DNA of 64,000 nt, taken from the NCBI GenBank assembly GCA_029532415.1, contig JAQOTA010000042.1:868001-932000 (forward strand), read 5' to 3'. The position numbers and the translations under genes were made by a program. The DNA is from Marasmius tenuissimus. Taxonomy: Eukaryota; Basidiomycota; Agaricomycetes; Agaricales; Marasmiaceae. Numbering within the stretch: the first letter of the stretch is position 1; each line of letters opens with the position of its first letter. Positions 31,975 through 42,291 of the stretch are shown here, in pieces. The notes below the pieces were generated by a model, which ran no database searches, was not told where the DNA came from, and worked only from the letters and a program-made list of their open reading frames with translations.

Positions 31975-32893
31975 TTACCCCCCCTCTTGGTTCGAGCTCC
32001 GATGAGAACACATGGACTTCATTTTCGAAAAATTCATCCATTTCAATAACCCTTACTGGTCTAAGTCCAAGCTTCTTGTACTCCTTGACTTTCTCTGGAG
32101 CGTTTTTCAAGTTGCTGGCTGGTTCCCAGGAGTCCTCATCTCGGCTTTCACCTTCCCATCTTACTAAGTAATAAGTTGTCTTTCCACGTATACGATGTTG
32201 CAGGATTCTGTCAACCACCCATTCTAGGTGACCCTTCACCACAATTGGTTCAGGTGCAGGTGGCTTTTGTCCAACGATAGTGGGTTCGTTATATGTGGCA
32301 AGTTTGCTGGCATGAAAGACAGGATGATATGCTCGGAATTTCGATGGCATCTGAAGTTTAAAGGTAACCGGTGACAACTTTTCAATAATTGTGAAAGGTC
32401 CCTCGTATCTCGGGTTGAGTGCCCGTTCCTTATCCTGATAATCTTTCAGATTCAGTAGTACTTTATCTCCAACTTTGAAGGGAACATTTTGAACCCCCTG
32501 GTCGTAGTACCACTTCATCCTTTCAGCTGCGAGCTTCAGGGCTGCTTTTGCTTGCTCCTGAGCATCAAGTCGTTGATGAAAAATGTCGTTAAGGTCGTTG
32601 TTCTTTGAAAGCTCTTTGGCCAACGTTGGTCCAGCTCGTAAGTGTCGACCATACTCCAAGAAGAAAGGACTTGACTTTGTCCCTTCATGTGCTGCGTTGT
32701 TGTAAGCGAATTCTGCCACATTTAGCAGTAGCGACCAATCATCAAGATTGTAGTCAACGTAGCACCGGAGATATTGTTCCAGACTTTGATTCACTCGTTC
32801 TGTTTGTCCATCTGTTTGTGGATGATAGGATGTCGACATTGTTGATTTAATTCCAAGGAGTTTGCACCATTCTTGGAATATTTCAGCAGCGAA
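31946..32893 (-). pseudogene. Gypsy pol, C-terminal piece: integrase end and chromodomain
   Basis: This is the downstream part of the gypsy integrase, cut off by the copia insertion at 32893/32894. It holds the end of the catalytic core (SYHPQTDGQTERVNQ with the final catalytic Glu) and the GPFTIIEKLSPVTFKL module. A full chromodomain follows (about 32060-32240: LEWVVDRILQHR, then YLVRWEGESRDEDSWEP). Chromodomains steer chromovirus integration to heterochromatin. The frame is open to a stop inside the 3' LTR. Its N-terminal partner is at 39280-41963 on the same strand. Confidence 0.92.
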
Positions 32894-33215
32894 TGTTGAA
32901 TCCGTGGACCATTATTAGATCCCGGTATATCCGAAGTCCCGGTTCATACTTCCCGCCATTGTATTATGCGGGACAATGCATTCGCTATTGTTCCATTCAT
33001 CATTGTTCTATATGCTCATATGTACAATTCCTATTTGTCGTCCCTATATGGTAGTTCTATTGTATCTTCATGTATATAAGCTCGTAGTTCTCTACCTGAA
33101 TCTACAGTGTGCTTGAGCTTCTACGTCTCGCCTCTACCTCTCTAAACTCCTCTCTGGTAAGTAGTAGTGTAGCCATGTTGTAGTCCTCTGCGCTAGGCGT
33201 CATGCCGGCTCATCA
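32894..33215 (+). repeat. Copia A 5' LTR (plus copy)
   Basis: The LTR starts TGTTGAATCC and ends GCTCATCA. The core promoter CATGTATATAAGCT is at 33070-33083, leaving about 130 bp for R and U5. A possible splice donor (TGGTAAGTAG) lies near 33160. Confidence 0.93.
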
Positions 33216-33227
33216 GGTTATGGGCCC
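33216..33227 (+). promoter_or_regulatory. Primer-binding site, initiator-Met half-tRNA type
   Basis: GGTTATGGGCCC starts at the first base after the LTR. It is complementary to GGGCCCATAACC, the anticodon-arm sequence of initiator Met tRNA, and does not begin TGG as a 3'-end PBS would. Just downstream the leader carries two copies of ACGAGCGCCCCTAGGC (33249-33290). Confidence 0.82.
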
Positions 33228-33513
33228 CGGTTAGCCCGACTACAATAACGAGCGCCCCTAGGCTGCTGTTAGCGACGAGCGCCCCTAGGCCGCTGTCATC
33301 GGCTAGCTAGGCTAGACCTGCATGTTGCCATCGACCTCTTAATTGAGTGCTCGATCTATGGCATTGATGTACGTCCTTCGACGACATCGGATCTTAAAGG
33401 ATCCAATGCTCCTCGTTGAGCATAGCGCCCTTTATGGCTGCTCCCTGTGTTGATTAGACGCATGCTGATGCTGTCTTTTCTAGATCCAACACTAAACCTA
33501 ACCTCTTACTACC

Positions 33514-34446
33514 ATGCTCGACGTTAAGAAATTCTTCTCCGGTCGCTTCGACGGCACTGGTTTCCGCCAGACCTACCACGGCGAAATGGAAGCTGTTACC
33601 AAGGCTCAAGGCCTTTATCGTCACCTCACTGGTGCGGCTAAGAAGCCAACATACCCTCTGGGGGAGATCATTCCGGTCATCACTGTTACTCCTTCTCCCG
33701 GTGCGGCAGCTGCGCCTGCCATTACACCTGGTTCAGACGACGAACCTGATCGGGCAGATCCTACTGAAGCCCAGATCACAGCGTTTAACACCGCGCTGGA
33801 AGCATGGGAGGAGAAAGATCTTCAGTTGATGGGTATCATTCAGTTGACCTCTACGAAAGAAGTCTTTGAACCTCTCAAGGACATGGACGCTGCCAAAGCC
33901 TGGTCCACCATTGTCACCACCTATGGTGAACCAACCTTGTCCGCCATTTATGGCGACTTCGTCAAACTGGTGTCCTTCCGGCTTACCACCAGCCATCCCC
34001 AGGCTGGCATCGCCAAGTTCAAACACTATATTGAACGTCTTGCCGAGGTCGGGGTTGAACTCCCCGAGTTGATCAAAGCCCTTCTTCTGATCGCAGCTAT
34101 TCCCCCCGAATGGGACGCCGCTTCCTCCAAGTCCCTTCATGACTTTGATAGGGATCCTGATAGTGCCAACGCCCTCACCGTCGCCGACGTTCATGAAGCC
34201 ATCATGATCGAATACGAGCGCCAGAACCCTCAGCTTGCTAACCGCCTCTCTGCGGTCAAGCGTGCTGGTAACCGCGAGCCATCCTTTGGTCAGCAGCAGC
34301 GTCCACCGCAGCAACGACAGCAGCGTGGACAGCAGCAGCGTGGCCAACAGCGTCAACCACAGCAGCAGCAGCAACGTCCTTCTTCGAACCAAAACAACGG
34401 TAAGAAGAAGAAGCAGCAGCGTGGTACCCGCGGTGGTATCAACTAG
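33514..34446 (+). CDS. Copia A gag (plus copy)
   Basis: A 310-residue capsid-like protein starting MLDVKKFFSGRFDG, the first ATG of the long frame after an about 300-bp leader. The core region includes EMEAVTKAQGLYRHLTG, LQLMGIIQLTSTKEVFE, TLSAIYGDFVKLVSFRLTTS and LIAAIPPEWDAASSKSLHD. The C-terminal quarter (about residues 255-310) is a Gln/Arg/Gly/Lys-rich run with no CCHC zinc knuckle; basic RG repeats probably bind RNA instead. It stops at TAG 34444-34446, where the minus copy has CAG (Gln). The downstream pol frame is in the same register and needs no shift, only readthrough of this codon. Confidence 0.9.
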   Translation: MLDVKKFFSGRFDGTGFRQTYHGEMEAVTKAQGLYRHLTGAAKKPTYPLGEIIPVITVTPSPGAAAAPAITPGSDDEPDRADPTEAQITAFNTALEAWEEKDLQLMGIIQLTSTKEVFEPLKDMDAAKAWSTIVTTYGEPTLSAIYGDFVKLVSFRLTTSHPQAGIAKFKHYIERLAEVGVELPELIKALLLIAAIPPEWDAASSKSLHDFDRDPDSANALTVADVHEAIMIEYERQNPQLANRLSAVKRAGNREPSFGQQQRPPQQRQQRGQQQRGQQRQPQQQQQRPSSNQNNGKKKKQQRGTRGGIN

Positions 34447-37400
34447 CACCAGGGTCCCGGCCACGCCGGCGGTAACAACGGTGGTAACAATTGGTCGCAT
34501 GGTCACTCTCATCTGGCATCTTATGCCTCCGTCGTAGCTTCCCCCGCTCCTACCCGTCCATATTCCTCGATCACCGACCGCAGGGAACGTATCGCGTTGA
34601 ACGCGGTTAACAACTCCTTGCGTGCCGAAATCGCTAGCACCCCTCCTGTTCGCGCTATGGGATCACCGCCCCCAGCTCACTTCACCGGTCACTGGGACAA
34701 GTCCTGCGACAGCACTGTCCCTCAGCCAGCTGTCAAGAAGAACCCGGCTGCCATGCAGTCCTTCACCGGCTTTAAGCCGTCTCAGTCAGTATTTGATGAT
34801 GTTCGTGGAGCACGATCTCTTGCTGACAGACTTGGTGCCCCTAAGACGGCGCGGTATCTCAAACCCTTCGAACAGATCGTCACGTCCGCCACCAATCGTT
34901 CGCTCCAGGACCGCATTGAACAACCACGTGCATCCTCGTCCAAGCGTCTTTTGGAGGATGATGAGGGATATGAGGGAGCCGGATCTCCTTCTTCTACTTC
35001 TTCTAAACGCTCTCGTAGCGCTGATCCTGATGAAGATGTAGAGATGGACTGGGGATCTGACGACGGTATGGAAGACATGACCTCTCTTTTCGGTAATGAT
35101 GTTGACAACGATATTGCCGAAGCTGCAGGGGTTGAGGACGTCCCGGATGACGTCTCTCTTGGATTGTTCCACGATGACAGGCAAGTTCCTTATCTTGACC
35201 TGCTTTCCCAATCTGATGCAACCTTACAGCGATGCTCACAACTAGTTGGTATCAGTAGTTCGCGTCGTAGTCGTAGTGATCTGGCATCACTTGTATCATA
35301 TTGCAATGCTATCTCCACCCACTTCGTGGGTTGTACTCAGTGCAAGGGAAAGAAAAGTGTGAACAACGCACAGGGTTGGCTCCTTGATTCTGGTGCCTCC
35401 TCTCATTTCACGAATGACATGAATGATTTCGCTGAATATGAATCGCTTGATGGTCCTATCGTAAATACTGCGAATAAGGGCAACCCTATACAGATCAAGG
35501 GTAAAGGCACTGTCTTCATTAAGCATAACGTTGAAGGACATGACGGGAAACTCACTGAGCGCGTTTCGCGTCTCTATCCTGTCTATTACATACCGCAATT
35601 GGATATACGCTTGCTATCCATGGGAGAGTTCCTTCAAGATGGTCTATCAATTCGTGGAAACGCGAAGAAGTTAGCCTTCTACTCATCACAGCGACGACAG
35701 TCGCTTGTTTCCTACCCTCATATGCCTGGTCAAACCATTTATTGGGTACACTCGCGGAAAGCATCTGCTGAGGTTTTAATGGCCAAGTCGGTCGTTTATA
35801 ACGTCGACTACGATATTGAGCACAGACGCTTTGGGCATCCATCGGATAAAGCCCTGAATAAAGCTCGGAAACATACGCAAGGTTTCCCACTTGACCTAAA
35901 GATGCCTACTAAGAAGACACCTCTGTGTCGTGGTTGTGCTGAAGGCAAGATGCATGAGAAATCGTTCCCCAACTCTACTACAAGAGCTTCTAAACCGTTT
36001 GAACGCATACATTCGGATTTGAAGTCGTATCCGGTTGAATCGTATCACCGGTACAAGTACTACATTTCTTTTCTCGATGACTGCACGTCCTACGTTTGGA
36101 CCTCCAAGCTCAAGACGAAAGACGAGGCAGTACCCGCTTTGAGGGACTTCCTTACTATGGTCAAGACGCAGTTCAATGCTGTTGTCAAGACCTGGATGTC
36201 CGATGAAGGGGGAGAGTACAAAGGAGATAAGTTCGATGCAGTACTGAAAGAGTATGGGATCCAAAGGGATCAAAGCATACCGTATACACCACAACAAAAC
36301 GGTCGTGCTGAACGATTCAACAGGACTATACATGAGAAGGCTGAAGCTCTTCGCTTTGAAGCTTGCATGCCTCAGTCCTGGTGGGAATTTTGCCATGTGC
36401 ACGCCGTCCACCTCTACAATCGCACTCCTGTGCAACGTTTGAGTTGGAAAACTCCATTTGAAATGCTTTACGGCGAAGCACCTGATGTTTCACATCTCCG
36501 AGTTATGGGTTGTGCAGCCTATGTCTTCATTCCTGAAGATCGTAGGAAGAATAAGCTCGCTCCTCGTAGTGAGTTAATGACTTTCATCGGCTACCAAGAT
36601 GGGATGAAAGGCTTCCTGTTCATGCGAAGCAATAATTATGTATTCAAAGGTAGCACTGCACTATTCGATGAGACACTGTACAACAAGTGTCCTGATGCCA
36701 AAACTCGTGGCTTCACACCTGTCGGTAGTGAACCATTTACATTGGGTGAAAATCCCAACATTCCTTCGGAAGATGAAGACTCTGATGACGACGGTTTTGA
36801 TACTCCATTGCCAGATCTCAGACGTCGCTCCGAACCTTCTAAGAGATCAGAACCTCAGGTTGACGAACCTGCAGGTGGCCCTGTGCCAGGGGATGTGTCA
36901 CTCCCTCAATCTGGTCCTCCGACGCCTCCAGGCGAACCCGCCGTTCCTCCGCCTGCACCAGCAGCGGATGGTCCACGCCGGTCTTCGAGGCAGCGGAAGG
37001 GTGTTACGCAACCTGGTAATATATTTGGTGAACAGCGGAACCCAAATAGACCCTCAGACATTATTCGCGACTTAGAAAATAAGAATACTTGGAGAAATGT
37101 CACTGGAGATAAAGAACCTTCACATCCAGTTGATCGTCCTAGTTCTTCGCGATCTAGGAAAGGCAAAGGTGGTAAAAAGGGGATTCCTGGTCCACTTCCG
37201 CCTCCGCCTGCTCCAGAACTCAGTGGAAGCACTGAGTCGCATGAGGAAGAAAGCGTAGTCAAAAGACTGACCCAAGAAGGGGGAGTAGGATTTGTGATTT
37301 ACCTGTTGAACAATGCCGTTCCAGTTCACGATTCGCTTCCAACGTCCGATACTCCTGATTTCTCTAATATCAGAGAGTGGACACTCCGCGATATTCTAAA

Positions 37401-38915
37401 GTTGCCTGTCGAGCAACAGAAGGAATGGAAGAACGCTTGCCACGAAGAACTTGAGGCACTTCGTAAGCACAAGGTCTTCGAACTCTGTGACTTGCCTAAA
37501 GGTCGCAAAGCCATCAGAAATAGATGGGTCTTCGACGTTAAGTCGAATGGTCGCAGAAAAGCGAGACTTGCTGCCAAGGGTTTCTCTCAAGTCGAAGGTG
37601 TCGACTTTAATGAGATCTTCTCACCAGTTGTTCGTTATGAGACTGTTCGTATGATGCTTGCTCTCGCAGCTCTCAAGAACTGGTACATCACTTCTGTTGA
37701 TGTTAAGAACACCTTCCTTTACGGCGATCTTGATGAGGAGATCTACATGGAACAACCTGAAGGCTTCAAAGTCAAGGGCCAAGAACGTAAGGTACTAGGC
37801 CTGCGTCGTGCATTATATGGACTGAAGCAAGCTGCCCTTGAATGGTGGCGAACCCTCAGCTCGTCCATGGAAGTACTGGGCTTCAAACGCCTGACTTCTG
37901 ATGCTGGACTCTTCATCTGCAAAGATCCGAAGAGTGGTGAAGTTGTGTATGCGATCATATATGTTGACGATGCACTCTTCATGGGTCCCAACAAAGCTTT
38001 TGTTGACAAGAAGAAAGCCGAGTTCATGGCTCGATGGGAATGCCGCGATATGGGCGATGCTAGCGAGTTTCTCCGCATGAGCATTCGTCGCGAAGGCAAT
38101 AAGATCATGATTGACCAGAAGGATTATCTGAAGAAAGTCCTTGAACATTTCGGGATGCAGAATGCGAAAGGTGCCCCTACGCCCTTACCTGCTGGCTATG
38201 TGCCAACTCCCAACGATGGTCCAGTCAATCCTGCCATTCGCTCCAAATTCCAGTCTGTGATTGGGTCGCTTCTGTACATTATGCTGGGTACACGTCCTGA
38301 TATTGCCTATGCAGTTACGAAGCTTTCCCAGTTCTCTTCTAATCCAACGAAGGAACACCTCGATAAAGCTCTGTATATCTGCCGCTACCTTGCTGGCACA
38401 TCAGATTATTCACTTGTCTACGATGGTGACTCTGATGGAGGTCTTCTTGCGTTCACAGACTCGGATTGGGCTGCTGATCCTATCAAACGCCGTTCGATCA
38501 CTGGCTACTTCTTCAAGTTAGCAGGCGGCATCTTCTCGTGGCATCACACGCCCAGAAGACTGTAGCTCTTTCTTCCACTGAGGCTGAGTATATGGCACTG
38601 TCGGATTGCAGTCGTCAAGCTTCCTGGATAAGATCGCTACTCTCTGAACTTGGAATCGACCTAGGTCCTATTCCAATCTGCGGTGACAATCAAGGCTCGA
38701 TCTTCATTGCATCTAATCCGGTTCAAGAACGCCGAACCAAACACATCGATATTCGTTATCATTATATTCGATCGTGTGTTGAAGATGGCAAAGTCGAGCT
38801 GTTCTTCATTGAAGGAGTCTATAATCCTGCAGACATGTTTACGAAGAATCTCGGACACGAGAAGTTCTTACGGTTCAGAGATCACCTTGGACTTGAATTC
38901 TATTCGTCCACTTGA
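34447..38915 (+). pseudogene. Copia A pol: PR-IN-RT-RH with a frameshift in RNase H
   Basis: The frame directly follows the gag stop. Counting from 34597, it shows protease LLDSGASSHF (about residue 264); the zinc-binding pre-integrase HRRFGH...CRGCAEG (about 409-450); the integrase core with Asp in HSDLKSYP (about 471), Asp in WMSDEGGEY (about 535) and Glu in QQNGRAERFN; reverse transcriptase NRWVFDV (about 974) to YVDD (about 1121); and RNase H FTDSDWAADP (about 1285). At about 38543 one A is missing compared with the minus copy, so the frame ends at 38565. The remainder (ALSSTEAEYMALSD, TKHIDIRYHYIR) is open in another frame to 38915. An Asp/Glu- and Pro-rich linker separates integrase and RT. 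No ATG begins pol, so it depends on passing the gag stop. Confidence 0.92.
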
Positions 38916-38945
38916 TTCGCTCAGATGCGCTTTTCAGCTGCACTT

Positions 38946-38957
38946 AGCGAGGGGGTG
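38946..38957 (+). promoter_or_regulatory. Polypurine tract
   Basis: The sequence AGCGAGGGGGTG lies immediately before the 3' LTR (38958). It serves as the primer for plus-strand DNA synthesis. The same tract is found in the minus copy and, with one change, in copia family B. Confidence 0.85.
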
Positions 38958-39279
38958 TGTTGAATCCGTGGACCATTATTAGATCCCGGTATATCCGAAG
39001 TCCCGGTTCATACTTCCCGCCATTGTATTATGCGGGACAATGCATTCGCTATTGTTCCATTCATCATTGTTCTATATGCTCATATGTACAATTCCTATTT
39101 GTCGTCCCTATATGGTAGTTCTATTGTATCTTCATGTATATAAGCTCGTAGTTCTCTACCTGAATCTACAGTGTGCTTGAGCTTCTACGTCTCGCCTCTA
39201 CCTCTCTAAACTCCTCTCTGGTAAGTAGTAGTGTAGCCATGTTGTAGTCCTCTGCGCTAGGCGTCATGCCGGCTCATCA
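38958..39279 (+). repeat. Copia A 3' LTR (plus copy)
   Basis: Identical by eye to the 5' LTR at 32894-33215 over all 322 bp. It is followed directly by the target duplication GCGAA (39280-39284) and the interrupted gypsy integrase. Confidence 0.93.
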
Positions 39280-41963
39280 GCGAACTGTGTTCCTCTATCC
39301 GAAATGATCTGATATGGAAGTCCATGCAGAGGGTAGATTCTGTCATACAGTAACCTTGCAAGGTCCTTTGCAGAGAAGTTATTCGTGATAGGGAAGAAGT
39401 GAGCCCGCTTGGTGAGTCGATCAACCACAACACAGATTGCATTGTATTCGAGTGAAGGTGGTAGCTGAGTAATAAGGTTGATGGAGATAATCTCCCAAGG
39501 TCCGTTAGGAACCTCGTTTGGCTGTAATGGTCCAAATGGCTGTTCAGGACGATTCTTGCTACGCTGGCAAGTATCACAACCCGTGACATATTTCTTCACA
39601 AAGACTGACATGCCAGGCCACCAATAGTTACGAGTTACTAGTTCGTAGGTCTTCCATCTACCAGGGTGTCCGGCAGAGGTGATATCGTGGTGGATTTGAA
39701 CAACTCGTCGTCGTAAGTGGTCGTCTGTGCTTCTGGAAATGTAAACTTTTCCTTGATAGAGTAGAAGTCCATTCTCGAAGTTCCAATCTTCCAGAGATTT
39801 CTTGAATTCTCGTGGTCCTGATTCTAGAAGTGACTTATAGTCCTTCGTAAGTTCATCTGATAGCAATGCTTCTTTGACCTCTCTTAGGATTTGATCGTCG
39901 TCTACAGGCGATTCATGAGTAGCCTCGAGCGCCTGAATGGCAAAAAATTCAGGTTTGAGCAAAATTTGATCGCGATTATCGAGGTTTACCCCCTCCTCAT
40001 GATCTGGCCTCCTGGACAGAGGGTCTTCTGCTTGCATTGTTTTACCAGGTTTATGGTGTAGGGAATAGTTAAAGCGTGTGAGGTACAGAGCCCATCTCGC
40101 TTGCCTCCTTGTTAAATTCTGGGCTGATTTGAAGTATGTCAGATTCTGATGATCCGACCAAATCTCGAATTTTTCCGGATGTCCTTCCAGATAATGTCTA
40201 TATTCTTCCAATGCGCGAATTATTGCAAGTAGCTCTTTGTCATAGATCTCATAATTACGTTCATGTATATCAAGAGATTTTGAATAGAACGCAACTGGAT
40301 GCCAGAGTTGATCTGCTGGGTCCAGTTGAGATAAGACAGCGCCAATGGCGAAGTCGCTAGCATCGGTAGAAAGGCGGAATGGACTTGTGTCATCTGGAAT
40401 TCGAAGTATGGGAGCTGAAGTAAAGGCCTTTTTCAGAGCCTCAAAAGCATCCTTTTGATCTTCGCCCCATGCCCAAGGTTGTTCCTTCTTGGTAAGAGTG
40501 GTGAGTGGTTTCGCAATCTTCGCAAAATCTTTGATGAATCTACGATAGAAGTTTGCGAATCCCAGGAAAGCTTGCACATGCTTTACTTTCGCAGGTATTG
40601 GCCACTCTTGAACTCCTGAAAGTTTCTTCGGATCCATCGCAACGTGTCCCTTCGAGATGATCATACCAAGATAATCAATTTGATCCTTCTCAAAGAAGCA
40701 CTTCTCTGCTTTAGCATAGAGATCGTTATCTCGAAGCCTTTTCAGAACTTCTTGAACGATTTTGCGATGTTCTTCTAAGTCGTTTCCAAAGATAAGAATG
40801 TCGTCTAAATACACCATAACTTTGCCATCCCGGATGAGATCTCCTAAGATGTCATTCATCATCGACTGAAATGTCGCTGGTGCATTTGAAAACCCAAAGT
40901 ACATAACCGTAGCCTCAAATAATCCTCGTTTTGTTATGAATGCTGTCTTCCACTCATCACCTTCACGAATGCGGACGTTATTATATCCCCATCGTAGATC
41001 GATCTTGGTGAAAATTGATGCTTGACTAAGCGAATCAATTAGATCTGAGATCCGTGGAATTGGATAGCGATTCTTCACAGTTACGGAATTGAGGGTACGA
41101 TAGTCCATTACAGGTCTAAGACTTCCATCATGTTTTTTGACAAAGAAGAAAGGTGCGGCTACAGGACTTTTTGAAGGTCTAATGTAACCCTTTCGGAGTT
41201 CCTCATCAATCCACTCATCCAAAGAGTTTCGTTCTTTTGGAGATAGCGGGTATAGTTTGGATGGTTTGGGAAGTGTTGAGTCTTCCACAAACTCAATCGG
41301 ATGGTCGTATGCTTTACGTTCCGGCATCCGCTCTGACTTTCTCTTGGAAAAGACGTCGCCATAGGGGTGTAACCATTTTGGCACATGGGACTTCCAATTT
41401 CTGGTGTCCTCATCTGATCCGTCGAGATCCTCGTCCAAGTCATCTTCAAACATGGACGCAATAACTTTTGCTTGTTCACGGTCATCCGGGTCTTCAATAT
41501 CTACCCAGTTGATGTAAGGATTGTCGGAGTCTTCCTCTCCTAAACTGTCCAGTGAGTCATCCCACGGCAATCCTGAATCGAGTTCGAGTTCTTCGGTTCC
41601 AGCCTCGAAATCTGGTGTTTTACGGACTCTAGTGGCGCATGTATCTGGACACCTGGAGAACTTCCATTCACCTTTACGCCAGTCTATTTCTGGATTGTGC
41701 TTGTAGAGATAAGAGTAGCCAATCATCATTTCCTTGTCCCCAAGTTGGGTGACGAAAAGGTAATGTGTGGTCTTATGGGTCCCAATTTGCACATAGGCGC
41801 GGACATATTCCCTTATTTGTCCTGAAATATTGAAAGTTCCATCCGCATTTTTAACTTCATACGGAGTTGCCAGTTTATTAGTTACCAGGTGGTTTCTTTC
41901 AACGAACGATTTATCGATGAAATTCGTTGTGGCACCAGAATCAACTAGAGCCTCGGTCTGCAC
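39280..41963 (-). pseudogene. Gypsy pol, N-terminal piece: PR-RT-RH-IN core
   Basis: On the minus strand the order is protease (LVDSGATTNFID), reverse transcriptase (AAPFFFVKKHDGSLRPVMDY; active site VYLDDILIFG), RNase H (LSTDASDFAIGAVLSQ), integrase zinc finger (HHDITSAGHPGR...CDTCQRSKN) and the first catalytic segments (VVVDRLTKRAHFFP, SDRGTQF). The copia insertion cuts it right after SDRGTQFA; the remainder is at 31946-32893. The open frame extends upstream of the listed end to a TGA near 42080, and no ATG precedes the protease. A complete chromovirus would have gag upstream; here only about 65 codons of a different frame remain (42115-42312). Confidence 0.93.
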
Positions 41964-42114
41964 TTTATATCCGTATACCCAAAGTGTAACTGGAATTCTA
42001 AAAGAAAAAGTCTTGTTGCGAGCAATATTTACTGTACAAGATTCCAGTCCTACTTCTACTGAGTCCTGCTCAGTGCCGAACGAGGGTACACTACTCGATC
42101 ACAGACGTTATCCT

Positions 42115-42291
42115 CTACAGTCCTTCGGGAAAATCCACATTGGATCGTCGAATTGCCTTCTTCCCTTTACCGGTTGGTTGAGAAGGTCCCGCCTGCACTC
42201 CATCGACTTGTGCAGTTGTCCCCATTTCGGAAGACTCGGTTTCGACTATTTCCTGGATACTCGCAGAGTTGATGTTGACTTCGGATGGGGC
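42115..42291 (-). pseudogene. Gag N-terminal remnant of the gypsy element
   Basis: The only reading frame between 5' LTR and protease is a short Ser/Glu/Gly-rich stretch (IVETESSEMGTTAQVDGVQ and then QPTGKGKKAIRR) ending in TAG at 42115. It has no capsid or zinc-knuckle features. It is most simply the first part of gag before a deletion of about 1 kb, because typical chromovirus gag is several hundred residues. The sequence next to the LTR (GCCCCATCCGAAG on the minus strand) does not look like a standard TGG-starting PBS. Confidence 0.5.

Larger units (their letters stand above)
32894..39279 (+). mobile_element. Ty1/copia family A element, plus copy, young
   Basis: A 6386-bp element with LTRs at 32894-33215 and 38958-39279 that I read as identical over 322 bp, and a perfect target duplication GCGAA (32889-32893 and 39280-39284) inside the gypsy integrase. 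The order is LTR, PBS, gag, protease, pre-integrase zinc region, integrase, reverse transcriptase, RNase H, PPT, LTR, which is the copia order. Two coding l esions are visible: TAG between gag and pol (34444-34446) and a one-base deletion in RNase H (about 38543). Identical LTRs mean recent insertion. Confidence 0.95.

Noticed and set aside
33733..34512. 259-codon frame opposite copia A gag
   Set aside because: Shadow of gag on the complementary strand; gag itself has the domain content, and the same applies to 29866-30189.
32894..39279. The two copia A copies as arms of one large inverted repeat or Helitron
   Set aside because: Each has its own LTRs, PBS and PPT, and the plus copy has its own target duplication inside gypsy, so they are separate insertions.
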